Numbered from the stretch's first letter, positions 39,712 to 49,700 are shown. The stretch is 64,000 nucleotides of DNA from Streptomyces tendae (GCF_008632955.1 NZ_CP043959.1:1-64000); one strand, 5' to 3'. Made by a program: numbers and translations. The notes: generated by a model from the sequence alone, not told the origin.

Positions 39712-40250
39712 CACAACTCCTTGAAGTGGTCGAACGGTTCACGGCAGGCGAGGCAGCGGCGCAGCGCCTTGCACGCGGTGGAGGAGAAACGGCTGAGCAG
39801 CTCGGTCTCGGCGGAGCCGCAGTGCGGGCAGCGGACGGGCTCCGGCTCGTCGGCCGGTCCGCCCGCACCGGTCCGCGTGGGGCCCAACTGGACCCGGACC
39901 GGGCCCGAGGCGACGCCCGCGCGCGGCGGGGCGATGCCGAACTCGCGCAGCTTGCGGCGCCCTTCGTCCGTGATGTCGTCCGTCGACCAGGCGGGGGCGA
40001 GGACCGTGCGCACCGTCACCTCGCGCACGCCGTGGTCGCGCAGCACGCGCTCTATGTCGAGGCTCATCACCTCGACGGCCGGGCAGCCGGTGTAGGTCGG
40101 CGTCAGGTCGACCTCGACGCTGTCCGTGCCGTGCGCGCGCACCGCGCGGACCACGCCCAGCTCGCGCAGTGTCAGCACCGGCAGCTCGGGGTCCGGGACC
40201 GAGCCGGCCAGCTCCAGCAGCTCCGCCTCCAGGGGCGTGACCGTCACCAT
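39711..40250 (-). CDS. paaD: Phenylacetyl-CoA epoxidase assembly subunit PaaD
   Basis: A 179-residue protein needed for the epoxidase, related to the MIP18/SufT iron-sulfur assembly family. The N-terminal domain has GSVPDPELPVLTLRELGVV and the conserved TPTYTGCPAVEVM. The C-terminal zinc ribbon has RCPHCGSAETELLSRF and CKALRRCLACREPFDHFKEL. ATG 40250 overlaps the paaC stop; a GTG one codon later would give the common GTGA overlap, so the start is uncertain by one codon. Confidence 0.94.
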   Translation of the reverse strand: MVTVTPLEAELLELAGSVPDPELPVLTLRELGVVRAVRAHGTDSVEVDLTPTYTGCPAVEVMSLDIERVLRDHGVREVTVRTVLAPAWSTDDITDEGRRKLREFGIAPPRAGVASGPVRVQLGPTRTGAGGPADEPEPVRCPHCGSAETELLSRFSSTACKALRRCLACREPFDHFKEL

Positions 40251-40981
40251 GTCGCCCCCGGGTGGCTGCGGTGCAGGTGCTGCATCTCGGCGAGCATCCG
40301 GCCGAAGGGCTCGGTGTGCAGGCCCTGGCGGCCCGCTCCGGCCGACCACGCCCCGGTACGGGGGCCTTCGGGCACCGTGAGGGTGGCACGGCCCAGCACG
40401 TCCGTGACCAGCTCCAGCCAGGTGCGCTCCAGGCCGGCCCAGTCGACCTCGTCGAGGCCCTCGACGGGCTGGAACAGCTCGCCGGTGTAGCGCCACAGCG
40501 CGTCCACGGCCCGCTGCGTCCGGCTGTGGCTCTCGTCCGTGCCGTCACCGAGCCGCAGGGTCCACTGCTCGGCGTGGTCGCGGTGGTAGGCGGCCTCCTT
40601 GACGGCCTTGCCGGCCAGCGGGGCGAACGGGCCGTCGCCGGAGGCCAGCCGGTCGTGCAGGAGGTGCTGGTAGGTGGAGAAGAACAGCTGGCGGGCGATG
40701 GTGTGGGCGAAGTCGCCGTTGGGCTGCTCGACCAGCTGGCAGTTGCGGAAGGCCCGCTCCTCGCGCCGGAAGGCCAGCTCGTCCTCGTCGCCTGCCGTCG
40801 ACAGCAGCACCCGGGCCTGGCCGAGCAGGTCGAGCGCGATGTTGGCGAGGGCGACCTCCTCCTCCAGCACGGGGGCGTGCCCGGCCCATTCGCCGAGGCG
40901 GTGGGAGAGCACCAGGGCGTCGTCACCGAGGGCGAGCGCGGCGGCCGTGGGCACGGTCTCCGCGGCGGGTGTCGTGGTCAC
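40244..40981 (-). CDS. paaC: Phenylacetyl-CoA epoxidase structural subunit PaaC
   Basis: A 245-residue ferritin-like subunit that pairs with PaaA in the ring-epoxidising complex. Visible markers are LGDDALVLSHRLGEWAGHAP, ANIALDLLGQARVLL, the FFSTYQHLLHDRLASG segment and EAAYHRDHAEQWTLRLGDGT, typical of PaaC. It lacks the complete di-iron set, as expected of the structural partner. GTG 40981 overlaps the paaB stop by four bases. GAGGGGG lies 10 bases upstream. Confidence 0.95.
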   Translation of the reverse strand: MTTTPAAETVPTAAALALGDDALVLSHRLGEWAGHAPVLEEEVALANIALDLLGQARVLLSTAGDEDELAFRREERAFRNCQLVEQPNGDFAHTIARQLFFSTYQHLLHDRLASGDGPFAPLAGKAVKEAAYHRDHAEQWTLRLGDGTDESHSRTQRAVDALWRYTGELFQPVEGLDEVDWAGLERTWLELVTDVLGRATLTVPEGPRTGAWSAGAGRQGLHTEPFGRMLAEMQHLHRSHPGATW

Positions 40982-41261
40982 AGGTGCTGCACCCCCTCGG
41001 GGATCTCGTAGAACGTGGGGTGCCGGTAGGGCTTGTCGGCGGCGGGCTCGAAGAAGGGGTCCTTCTCGTCGGGCGAGGACGCGGTGACGGCGGAGGACGG
41101 CACGACCCAGATGGAGATGCCCTCGCCGCGGCGGGTGTACAGATCGCGCGCGTTGCGCAGGGCGAGCTCCGCGTCCGGTGCGTGCAGGCTGCCGGCGTGG
41201 GTGTGGGACAGTCCCCGGCGCGAGCGCACGAAGACCTCCCACAGCGGCCAGTCGGTGTGGG

Positions 41262-41265
<4 letters not shown>
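40978..41265 (-). CDS. paaB: Phenylacetyl-CoA epoxidase subunit PaaB
   Basis: A 95-residue small subunit that holds the PaaAC complexes together. It starts [20 protein letters not shown] and has [20 protein letters not shown] and [13 protein letters not shown], all typical of PaaB. The ATG overlaps the paaA stop by four bases and its own stop overlaps paaC, so the operon is fully coupled. Confidence 0.96.
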
Positions 41266-42278
<1,013 letters not shown>

Positions 42279-42320
42279 GGGGTCCCCCTCGACCTGGATG
42301 CTTTCCGGAGCACGCTCCCG

Positions 42321-42334
42321 ACCGATCGTTCGGT
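42321..42334 (-). promoter_or_regulatory. TetR-type (PaaR) operator before paaA
   Basis: On the paaA strand it reads ACCGAACGATCGGT followed by CGGGA. The plus-strand form is ACCGATCGTTCGGT. It fits the ACCGNNCGNNCGGT core reported for PaaR of corynebacteria. Confidence 0.8.
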
Positions 42335-42379
42335 TCGTGCGATTCCATGGTGAGACGGGCGCCGCGAGGTGTCAACCGC

Positions 42380-42412
42380 TGTGGATAACCTGCGGGTGCC
42401 GGTTGTGGACGA
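42380..42412 (-). promoter_or_regulatory. DnaA boxes near the paaA promoter
   Basis: TGTGGATAA at 42380-42388 is a perfect reversed TTATCCACA. TGTGGACGA at 42404-42412 is a weaker reversed box. Confidence 0.55.
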
Positions 42413-42592
42413 GGTCCGGTACGGCCGGATGTGGTGACTGCCACGGGACGGAGTTTTGGCGGGGCTGTGCCCGGGGGGCCGGGGCTGAGTACCGTTCCGT
42501 GCGACGCGGAGGCGCGGTCGTGGCCCCGCGCCGTGAGGGCCTCGCGGCCGGGCGGACGCGGTAAGGACCGGGAACTCGGGGAGCGGGGCGGA

Positions 42593-43705
42593 ATGAACGC
42601 GTACGACAAGGGCTCGGACGCCCGGCACGGGCCGGCACGGCCCGCTGTGCCGGGTCCGCGCGCCCCGCTGCCCGGACCCCCACCGCCATCGGACGCGCCG
42701 GGCCCGGCCGCATCCGACGTGCCCACTCCGGACGCGCCGGAGTCGGACGCAGCGCCCGGCCTCACGTCTCCCGCGCCGGAGACTCCCGGGGCCGACGTGT
42801 CACCGGCGCTCGCGTCGGACGCATCCGAGGCGCCCGCGTCCGACGTACCGGAGCCCCACAAGGCGCCCGGCCCCGGGCTGCCCGCTCCGGGCTCCGAGGG
42901 GCCGGACTCCGGCACCTCGGACGCCGCACCGGAAACACCCGAACCGTCCGCCGTGCCTCCCGACAGCAGGGAGACACCGAGCAGGACACCGAGCGGTCTC
43001 CAGAATCCAGCGCCCCCCGGCGCGGAGGAGGCTTGGGGCGGACCGCTCGCCGAAGCCCGTACCGGCGTGGCCGCCCTCTCCCTGCGCTATCAGATCGGTG
43101 CCGCGCTGGCCCTCGCGGTCGTCGCCGTCGCGGTCTGCGTGCACCTCGGCATGACGTTCCTGCACGTCGCCCCGGCGAACACGGTGAGCAAGAAGCACAG
43201 CGAGACCATCGCCGACTGGATCTACCCGGAGTTCGAGCAGAACTGGAAGCTGTTCGCGCCGAACCCGCTGCAGCAGAACGTGTCCGTGCAGGTGCGCGCC
43301 GAGATCCGCACGCCGGACGGCGGGAGCCGCACCACCGGCTGGTACGACCTGTCGGCCCAGGACGGCCGGGCCATCGACGGGAACCTCGCACCCAGCCACA
43401 CGCAGCAGAACGAGCTGCGCCGCGCCTGGGACTTCTTCGTGGCCACCCACGACGACGACAACCGCCCGGTGGGCATGCGCGGAGCGCTCTCCGAGACGTA
43501 TCTGCGCCGGATCATGGCCATGCGCCTCGACCGGGCGGACGCGGCCGGCCCGGACGGCGAACTGGCGAGGGTCCAGGTCCGCTCGCGTACCACCGACGTG
43601 CCGCCACCGTCCTGGAGCAAGGAGAAGGTGTCCGGCAAGCCCGTGTACCGCGTGCTCCCCTGGTGGACGCTGCCCGAGAAGGAGATCCGGGGAGGCATCG
43701 GGTGA
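42593..43705 (+). CDS. DUF5819 family membrane protein
   Basis: A 370-residue protein of an actinobacterial family without known function. ATG 42593 is preferred; GGGGAGCGGGGCGG lies upstream. Residues 1-150 are a Pro/Ala/Ser/Asp-rich disordered region of repeating Pro-Asp/Ser units. One transmembrane helix (ALALAVVAVAVCVHLGMTFL) follows. The outer domain contains DWIYPEFEQNWKLFAPNPLQ, the hallmark of the family, and TTGWYDLSAQDGRAIDGN. Its stop overlaps the HTTM gene (GTGA), so the two are made together. Confidence 0.86.
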   Translation: MNAYDKGSDARHGPARPAVPGPRAPLPGPPPPSDAPGPAASDVPTPDAPESDAAPGLTSPAPETPGADVSPALASDASEAPASDVPEPHKAPGPGLPAPGSEGPDSGTSDAAPETPEPSAVPPDSRETPSRTPSGLQNPAPPGAEEAWGGPLAEARTGVAALSLRYQIGAALALAVVAVAVCVHLGMTFLHVAPANTVSKKHSETIADWIYPEFEQNWKLFAPNPLQQNVSVQVRAEIRTPDGGSRTTGWYDLSAQDGRAIDGNLAPSHTQQNELRRAWDFFVATHDDDNRPVGMRGALSETYLRRIMAMRLDRADAAGPDGELARVQVRSRTTDVPPPSWSKEKVSGKPVYRVLPWWTLPEKEIRGGIG

Positions 43706-44946
43706 ACCGTGTCTCGCTGGCGGTGTCCCGGGCGATCGCCCGCGTCACCGACTCCCCGCTCGGCCCGCACCAGACGGCGGTGCTCCGCATCGGACTCGCC
43801 CTCACCTGGCTGCTGTTCCTGCTGCGCGAATACCCCCACCGTCAGGAGCTCTACGGCCCCGACGGCCCGTGGGACTGGGACCTCGCCGCACAGCTGGTGT
43901 CGACGAACCAGGCGTTCACCGTGCTGCTCTGGTCGGACAGCCGGCTCTGGTTCGAGGCGGTCTACGCCCTGGCCGTGCTGGCCGGCCTGCTGCTGCTGCT
44001 CGGCTGGCGCACCCGCACCATGTCGGTGCTGTTCATGGTGGGTGTCCTGGCGCTGCAGAACCGCAGCGTCTTCATGGGCGACGGCGGCGACAACGTCCTG
44101 CACATCATGGCGATCTACCTGGTCTTCACCCGGTGCGGCCGGGTGTGGTCCCTGGACGCGCGCCGGGCGCGCCGGGCCGACGAGGCACGCGCACGGGGGG
44201 AGCTGCCGCGCGACCGGGTGGGACCGGCATTGTGGGCGGTGCTCGGCTCCGTGCTGCTCCTGGCGTTCCTGGCGGGCCGGACGGACGGTGACTGGTTCAT
44301 ACCGGCGGTGCTGTGGGGCGTGTGGCTCGCGCTCGCGGTGTGGTGGCTGGTCGGGCGCCTGGCGAGGAGCGGGCAGCCGCGGATCCTGCTGGACGTCGTC
44401 GCGAACGTCGTCCACAACGGCGCGCTGCTGGTGATCATGGCGGAGGCCTGCCTGATCTACGCCACGGCCGGCTGGTACAAGGTCCAGGGTTCGCGCTGGC
44501 AGGACGGCACCGCGGTCCACTACCCGCTGCACCTGGAGTACTTCTCCCCCTGGCAGGGACTGGCCGACCTGCTCTCCGCCAACGGCACCATGGTGATGCT
44601 GGTGACATATGTGACCGTCGTCGTGCAGGTCGCCTTCCCGTTCACGCTGTTCAACCGGCGGGTCAAGAACGTCCTGCTGACCTTCATGATCATGGAGCAC
44701 GCGGTGATCGCCGTGGTGCTCGGGCTGCCCTTCTTCTCGCTGGCGATGATCGCGGCCGACGCGGTCTTCCTGCCCACGTCCTTCCTGCGCCGGATCGGCG
44801 CTCTGGCGGCACGCGCCCAGGGGCGGCTGCGCTCGCCCGCGTCCAGGTCACCGGCCCCGCCGCCGCGGCGCCCGGCCGGCCTTCCCCCCGGAGGCCCGGC
44901 GGGGCCCGCCCCGGTGACGGGCGGCGTACCGGGAGCGCGCACGTAG
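43702..44946 (+). CDS. HTTM-domain membrane protein (vitamin K-dependent carboxylase-like)
   Basis: A 414-residue polytopic protein of the HTTM family, related in fold to vitamin K-dependent gamma-glutamyl carboxylase. About eight membrane helices are visible. Motifs include GPHQTAVLRIGLALTWLLFL, the conserved GDGGDNVLHIMAIYLVFTRC and IYATAGWYKVQGSRWQDGTA, and HLEYFSPWQGLADLLSANG. No separate epoxidase-domain tail is present; the C-terminus is Pro/Arg-rich. GTG 43702 has GGGGAGG upstream and overlaps the DUF5819 stop. A joint modification or transport role is inference. Confidence 0.86.
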   Translation: MNRVSLAVSRAIARVTDSPLGPHQTAVLRIGLALTWLLFLLREYPHRQELYGPDGPWDWDLAAQLVSTNQAFTVLLWSDSRLWFEAVYALAVLAGLLLLLGWRTRTMSVLFMVGVLALQNRSVFMGDGGDNVLHIMAIYLVFTRCGRVWSLDARRARRADEARARGELPRDRVGPALWAVLGSVLLLAFLAGRTDGDWFIPAVLWGVWLALAVWWLVGRLARSGQPRILLDVVANVVHNGALLVIMAEACLIYATAGWYKVQGSRWQDGTAVHYPLHLEYFSPWQGLADLLSANGTMVMLVTYVTVVVQVAFPFTLFNRRVKNVLLTFMIMEHAVIAVVLGLPFFSLAMIAADAVFLPTSFLRRIGALAARAQGRLRSPASRSPAPPPRRPAGLPPGGPAGPAPVTGGVPGART

Positions 44947-44956
44947 GCTGCCTGCC

Positions 44957-45739
44957 ATGACCGACGCCGCCCACGACCCCGCCGCCGCGTCCCCGGACCC
45001 GGTGGCCGCATGGCGCCGTGCCGCCCCGGACGCGGTACTGCTCGACGGGTTCCACGCCCTCAAGCACGCCGTGCGCTTCGGCGCCGAGGTGCTCACCGCG
45101 CTCACCGCCGACCGGGCCGGCGCGCTGACGCTCGCCGACGAACTGGCCGAGGACGTGCGGGACGCGATGGCGGCGCTGCTGACGGAGGTGCCGTACGGGA
45201 CGTACGCCTCGCTGGTGCCGCGTCCGCACCCGACCGCCCTGGCCGCCCTGGCCGTACGGCCCGGCCGCGCGGACAACCTGGCGAGGCTGGCGCACGCCCC
45301 GCGCACCGCTCCGGTGGTGGTCCTGGACCAGCCGCGCAATCTCGGCAATGCGGGGGCGGTGGTCCGGCTGGCCGCCGGATTCGGGGCGACCGGAGTCGTC
45401 ACCACCGGCACGCTCGACCCCTGGCACCCCACCGTGGTGCGCGGCGGGGCGGGACTGCACTTCGCCACCGCCGTGGAACGGCTGACCGTGGACGAGCTGC
45501 CGCCCGGACCGGTCTTCGCGCTGGACCCGGAGGGCGAGGACATCCGCTCCCTGAAGCTGCCGGACGACGCCCTGCTCGCGTTCGGCTCCGAGCGCAGCGG
45601 CCTCTCGCCGGAGCTGCGCGCGCGGGCCGACCATCTGGTGGCGCTGCCGATGCGCCCCCAGGTCTCCAGCTACAACCTCGCGACCAGTGTGGCCATGACG
45701 CTGTACCACTGGAGCGCCGCCGGGGGCGCACCCTCCTGA
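44957..45739 (+). CDS. TrmH/SpoU family RNA 2'-O-methyltransferase
   Basis: A 260-residue SAM-dependent RNA ribose methyltransferase. The SPOUT motifs are present: motif 1 in VLDQPRNLGNAGAVVRLA, motif 2 in LLAFGSERSGLSPELRARAD and motif 3 in LPMRPQVSSYNLATSVAMTL. The N-terminal 100 residues are an Ala-rich helical part in place of the usual L30-like substrate domain. Whether tRNA or rRNA is the target cannot be read. The convergent paaN stop lies seven bases after its own. Confidence 0.93.
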   Translation: MTDAAHDPAAASPDPVAAWRRAAPDAVLLDGFHALKHAVRFGAEVLTALTADRAGALTLADELAEDVRDAMAALLTEVPYGTYASLVPRPHPTALAALAVRPGRADNLARLAHAPRTAPVVVLDQPRNLGNAGAVVRLAAGFGATGVVTTGTLDPWHPTVVRGGAGLHFATAVERLTVDELPPGPVFALDPEGEDIRSLKLPDDALLAFGSERSGLSPELRARADHLVALPMRPQVSSYNLATSVAMTLYHWSAAGGAPS

Positions 45740-45746
45740 GGCGGGC

Positions 45747-47438
45747 TCACGCCTCCCGGCGTACCTCGATCACCCGGAAGCGGTTGGACACGAAGGCACC
45801 GTCGCACAGGGCGGCGTTGGCCGCCGCGTTGCCGCCGGAGCCGTGGAAGTCGGAGAACGCCGCGGTCTGGTTGACGTAGACCCCGCCGGTGAGGTTGAGG
45901 GAGAGCTGGGCGGCCTCTTCCAGGCAGACCTCCTGGACGGCCTCCTCGACCTCGGGGGAGGTGGTGTAGGCGCCGACCGTCATCGCGCCCTTCTCCTGGA
46001 TGGTGCGGCGCAGCAGCTCCGTGGCGTCGGCGGCCGAGTCGACGGCGACGACGAAGGAGACCGGGCCGAAGCACTCGCTCATGTAGGCGGCCTCGGCGTC
46101 CGGCTTGGCGCCGTCCAGCTTCACGATCACCGGGGTGCGGACCACCGCGCCGGGGAACTCCGGGTTGCTGATCTCGCGGGAGGCGAGGGCGACCTCGCCG
46201 AGACCGGCGGCCGCCTCCAGGCGTGCCTTGACGTCCGGGTTGACGATGGCGCCCAGCAGGGCGTTGGCGCGGGTGTCGTCGCCGAGCAGGCCGTCGACCG
46301 CCTTCGCCAGGTCGGCGGCGACCTCGTCGAAGGACTTGGGGCCCTGGTTGGTGGTGATGCCGTCGCGGGGGACCAGCAGGTTCTGCGGGGTGGTGCACAT
46401 CTGGCCGCTGTAGAGCGACAGGGAGAACGCCAGGTTGGACAGCATCCCCTTGTAGTCGTCCGTCGACTCCACGAGCACCGTGTTGACGCCGGCCTTCTCC
46501 GTGTACACCTGCGCCTGGCGCGCGTTGGCCTCCAGCCAGTCGCCGAACTCGGTGGAGCCGGTGTAGTCGATGATCCGGATCTCCGGGCGGGTGGCCAGCG
46601 TCTTGGCGATGCCCTCGCCGGGCCGCTCGGCGGCCAGCGCCACCAGGTTCGCGTCGAAGCCGGCCTCGGCGAGGACCTGGCGGGCGACCTGGACGGTGAG
46701 CGCGAGCGGCAGCACCGCGCGGGGGTGCGGCTTGACCAGGACCGCGTTGCCGGTGGCCAGGGAGGCGAACAGGCCCGGGTAGCCGTTCCACGTCGGGAAG
46801 GTGTTGCAGCCGATGACCAGGCCGATGCCGCGCGGGACCGGGACGAACGTCTTGGTGAGGGCGAGCGGGTCGCGCTTGCCCTGCGGCTTGGTCCACTCCG
46901 CGGTGTCGGGCGTGCGGACCTGCTCCACGTACGCGTAGGCCACCGCCTCCATGCCGCGGTCCTGCGCGTGCGGGCCGCCGGCCTGGAACGCCATCATGAA
47001 CGCCTGGCCGGAGGTGTGCATGACCGCCTGGGCGAACTCCATCGTCCGGTCGCTGATCCGCTTGAGGATCTCCAGGCAGACCACCGCGCGGGCCTCCGCG
47101 CCCGCGTCGCGCCAGGCGCGCATCCCGGCCTTCATGGCGGGCAGCAGGGTGTCGAGGTCCGCGTGCGGGTAGCTCACGCCCAGCTCGACGCCGTAGGGGG
47201 ACGTCTCGCCGTCCACCCAGCCGTCCGTGCCGGGCTGGCCGAGGTCGAGGCGGGTGCCGAGCAGGGCGTCGAAGGCGGCCTTGCCCGCCGCCATGTCCAG
47301 GCTGCCGTTCTCCCCGTAGGCCTTGGGGTGCTCGGGGTGCGGGGACCAGTACGCGCGCGTACGGATCGCTTCCAGAGCCTGGTCCAGGGTCGGACGGTGG
47401 CGGGCGATCAGCTCGTGCGCGGTGAGTTCGGCGGCCAT
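45747..47438 (-). CDS. paaN: Phenylacetate degradation aldehyde dehydrogenase PaaN
   Basis: A 563-residue aldehyde dehydrogenase assigned to phenylacetate catabolism, probably acting on the aldehyde formed on ring opening. It lacks the MaoC hydratase domain of the PaaZ fusion. NAD-site features include CNTFPTWNGYPGLFASLATG and IIDYTGSTEFGDWLEANARQ; the catalytic Cys is in YSGQMCTTPQNLLV. MAAELTAHELIARHRPTLDQ is the chosen start. The operator at 47529-47542 lies 91 bases upstream, shared with divergent paaH. Confidence 0.93.
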   Translation of the reverse strand: MAAELTAHELIARHRPTLDQALEAIRTRAYWSPHPEHPKAYGENGSLDMAAGKAAFDALLGTRLDLGQPGTDGWVDGETSPYGVELGVSYPHADLDTLLPAMKAGMRAWRDAGAEARAVVCLEILKRISDRTMEFAQAVMHTSGQAFMMAFQAGGPHAQDRGMEAVAYAYVEQVRTPDTAEWTKPQGKRDPLALTKTFVPVPRGIGLVIGCNTFPTWNGYPGLFASLATGNAVLVKPHPRAVLPLALTVQVARQVLAEAGFDANLVALAAERPGEGIAKTLATRPEIRIIDYTGSTEFGDWLEANARQAQVYTEKAGVNTVLVESTDDYKGMLSNLAFSLSLYSGQMCTTPQNLLVPRDGITTNQGPKSFDEVAADLAKAVDGLLGDDTRANALLGAIVNPDVKARLEAAAGLGEVALASREISNPEFPGAVVRTPVIVKLDGAKPDAEAAYMSECFGPVSFVVAVDSAADATELLRRTIQEKGAMTVGAYTTSPEVEEAVQEVCLEEAAQLSLNLTGGVYVNQTAAFSDFHGSGGNAAANAALCDGAFVSNRFRVIEVRREA

Positions 47439-47528
47439 GCGGGACCAACTCCTCGTCTCAGGAACTCTTCGTCGAGCTCTTGGACCTTGCGGAAACGTAG
47501 TCAGGGACAGGCGGTCAGAGTTAGAGTA

Positions 47529-47542
47529 ACCGAACGATCGGT
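47529..47542. promoter_or_regulatory. TetR-type (PaaR) operator between paaN and paaH
   Basis: ACCGAACGATCGGT, followed by CGGGA, is identical over 19 bases to the paaA-upstream site. It lies in the divergent control region, 57 bases before the paaH start. Confidence 0.85.
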
Positions 47543-47598
47543 CGGGACAAGGGGGTCCGCCGCATCTGTGGAAATCACCGTGCGGGAGGATCGCGCAC

Positions 47599-49113
47599 AT
47601 GACAGCACTCGACCTCAGCAGTCCCGTGGCCGTGGTCGGCACCGGCACCATGGGGCAGGGGATCGCCCAGGTCGCGCTGGTCGCGGGCCATCCCGTGCGG
47701 CTGTACGACGCCGCCCCGGGCCAGGCCGGCAAGGCCGCCGACGCGATCGGCGCCCGGCTCGACCGGCTGGTCGACAAGGGGCGTCTCACCGCCGACGGGC
47801 GGGACGCGGCCCGCGCCCGTCTGCAGCCCGTCGACGAGCTCTCCGGCCTCGCCGGCTGCGCCCTGGTCGTGGAGGCGGTCCTGGAGCGTCTCGACGTCAA
47901 GCAGGAGCTGTTCCGGGCGCTGGAGGACGTCGTCGACGACGACTGTCTCCTCGCCACCAACACCTCGTCCCTGTCGGTCACGGCGATCGGCGGCGCCCTG
48001 CGCGTGCCCGGCCGCTTCGTCGGCCTGCACTTCTTCAACCCCGCGCCGCTGCTGCCGCTCGTCGAGGTCGTCTCCGGCTTCGCCACGGACGTCGCGTACG
48101 CCACGCGTGCGTTCGAGGCGGCCCGCGCCTGGGGCAAGACGCCGGTGGCCTGTGCGGACACCCCCGGCTTCATCGTCAACCGCATCGCCCGCCCCTTCTA
48201 CGCCGAGGCCTTCGCGGTGTACGAGTCGCAGGGCGCCGACCCGGCCACCGTCGACGCGGTGCTGCGCGAGTCCGGCGGCTTCCGGATGGGCGCCTTCGAG
48301 CTGACCGACCTCATCGGGCAGGACGTCAACGAGTCCGTGACGCACTCGGTGTGGCAGGCCTTCTTCCACGACGTGCGCTTCACGCCGTCCCTGGCGCAGC
48401 GCAGGCTGGTCGAGTCCGGCCGCCTCGGCCGCAAGACCGGCCGTGGCTGGTACGACCACGGGGAGGGCGCCGAGCGCCCCGAGCCGCACACCGCCGCGCC
48501 CGCCGCACCGCCCGCGTACGTCGTCGCCGAGGGTGGCCTCGGGCCGGCCTCGGAGCTGCTCGACCTGATCCGCGAGGCGGGCATCGAGGTGCGCGAGGCG
48601 GAGCGGAACGACGGCGCCCGGCTGGTGCTGCCGAGCGGCGGACAGCTGGTGCTCGCCGACGGGCGGATCTCCGGAGAGTTCCGTGACGTGGTCCATTTCG
48701 ACCTGGCGCTGGACTACCGCGAGGCCACCCGCATCGCCCTGGCGCATGCCTCGCACACCTCGCCGGTCACGGTGACCGAGGCCACCGGACTGTTCCAGGC
48801 GCTCGGCAAGAAGGTGAGCGTCATCGGGGACGTCCCCGGGATGATCGTGGCGCGGACGGTGGCCCGGATCATCGACCTCGCGGTCGACGCGGTCGCCAAG
48901 GGCGTCGCCACCGAGGAGGACGTCGACACCGCGATGCGCCTGGGTGTGAACTACCCCCTCGGGCCCTTCGAGTGGAGCCGCCGGCTCGGCCGGGGCTGGG
49001 CCGGGTCCCTGCTGGACGAACTGCACGGGGTGGACCCGTCCGGCCGTTACGCGCCGTCCCTCGCCCTCCACCGGTACGCGTGCGCCACCGACCAGCGGGA
49101 GGACACTCCATGA
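47599..49113 (+). CDS. paaH: 3-hydroxyacyl-CoA dehydrogenase PaaH
   Basis: A 504-residue NAD-dependent enzyme that oxidises a 3-hydroxyadipyl-CoA-type intermediate near the end of the phenylacetate pathway. The Rossmann motif is VAVVGTGTMGQGIAQVALVA. The catalytic His/Glu region is VGLHFFNPAPLLPLVEVVSG, and PGFIVNRIARPFYAEAF marks the helical domain. A second helical domain repeats the pattern (GMIVARTVARIIDLAVDAVA, then LGVNYPLGPFEWSRRLG), the arrangement of long PaaH proteins. GGGAGGA precedes the ATG. It overlaps paaR by four bases. Confidence 0.94.
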   Translation: MTALDLSSPVAVVGTGTMGQGIAQVALVAGHPVRLYDAAPGQAGKAADAIGARLDRLVDKGRLTADGRDAARARLQPVDELSGLAGCALVVEAVLERLDVKQELFRALEDVVDDDCLLATNTSSLSVTAIGGALRVPGRFVGLHFFNPAPLLPLVEVVSGFATDVAYATRAFEAARAWGKTPVACADTPGFIVNRIARPFYAEAFAVYESQGADPATVDAVLRESGGFRMGAFELTDLIGQDVNESVTHSVWQAFFHDVRFTPSLAQRRLVESGRLGRKTGRGWYDHGEGAERPEPHTAAPAAPPAYVVAEGGLGPASELLDLIREAGIEVREAERNDGARLVLPSGGQLVLADGRISGEFRDVVHFDLALDYREATRIALAHASHTSPVTVTEATGLFQALGKKVSVIGDVPGMIVARTVARIIDLAVDAVAKGVATEEDVDTAMRLGVNYPLGPFEWSRRLGRGWAGSLLDELHGVDPSGRYAPSLALHRYACATDQREDTP

Positions 49114-49700
49114 CCACCGCCAAGCGGGACACCTACACCCCGGAGACGCTGCTGTCCGTCGCCGTGCAGGTGTTCAACGAACGCGGCTACGACGGCACCT
49201 CCATGGAGCACCTCTCCAAGGCCGCCGGCATCTCCAAGTCGTCGATCTACCACCACGTGGCCGGCAAGGAGGAACTGCTGCGCCGCGCGGTGAGCCGGGC
49301 GCTCGACGGTCTCTTCGAGATCCTCGATGAGGAGCACGCGCGCGTGGGGCGCGCGGCCGAGCGCCTGGAGTACGTCGTACGGCGCATGGTCGAGGTGCTG
49401 ATCGCGGAGCTGCCCTACGTGACGCTGCTGCTGCGGGTGCGCGGCAACACGGACACCGAGCGGTGGGCCCTGGAGCGACGGCGCGAGTTCGACCACCGGG
49501 TGGCCGGGCTGCTGAAGGCGGCGGCGGCCGACGGGGACGTGCGCGAGGACATAGACGTACGGCTGGTGACCCGGCTGGTCTTCGGCATGATCAACTCCAT
49601 CGTGGAGTGGTACCGGCCGGACGGGCGCGGCATGAACGAGCGCGAGGTGGCCGACGCGGTGGCGCAGCTGGCCTTCGGGGGATTGCGCAAGGCGGTCTGA
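49110..49700 (+). CDS. paaR: TetR-family regulator PaaR
   Basis: A 196-residue TetR/AcrR repressor. The helix-turn-helix (residues about 30-50) is TSMEHLSKAAGISKSSIYHH. The C-terminal domain (VTLLLRVRGNTDTERWALER, FGMINSIVEWYRPDG) is of the phenylacetate-responsive type, expected to release DNA on binding phenylacetyl-CoA. The ATG overlaps the paaH stop, so it is made with the pathway enzyme. Three near-identical operators lie within 8 kb, two beside paa genes. Identification of it as the protein that binds them is inference. Confidence 0.88.
   Translation: MTTAKRDTYTPETLLSVAVQVFNERGYDGTSMEHLSKAAGISKSSIYHHVAGKEELLRRAVSRALDGLFEILDEEHARVGRAAERLEYVVRRMVEVLIAELPYVTLLLRVRGNTDTERWALERRREFDHRVAGLLKAAAADGDVREDIDVRLVTRLVFGMINSIVEWYRPDGRGMNEREVADAVAQLAFGGLRKAV

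Larger units (their letters stand above)
42279..42592. other. Divergent control region of paaA and DUF5819 genes (314 bp)
   Basis: Contains the operator at 42321-42334 near paaA and two reversed DnaA boxes at 42380-42412. No small gene is evident. No clear -35/-10 pair is readable for the plus-strand gene. Confidence 0.55.

Noticed and set aside
45843..48686. 947-codon plus-strand frame across paaN and paaH
   Set aside because: It spans two real genes in opposite orientations and their control region; its composition is that of a GC-rich shadow.
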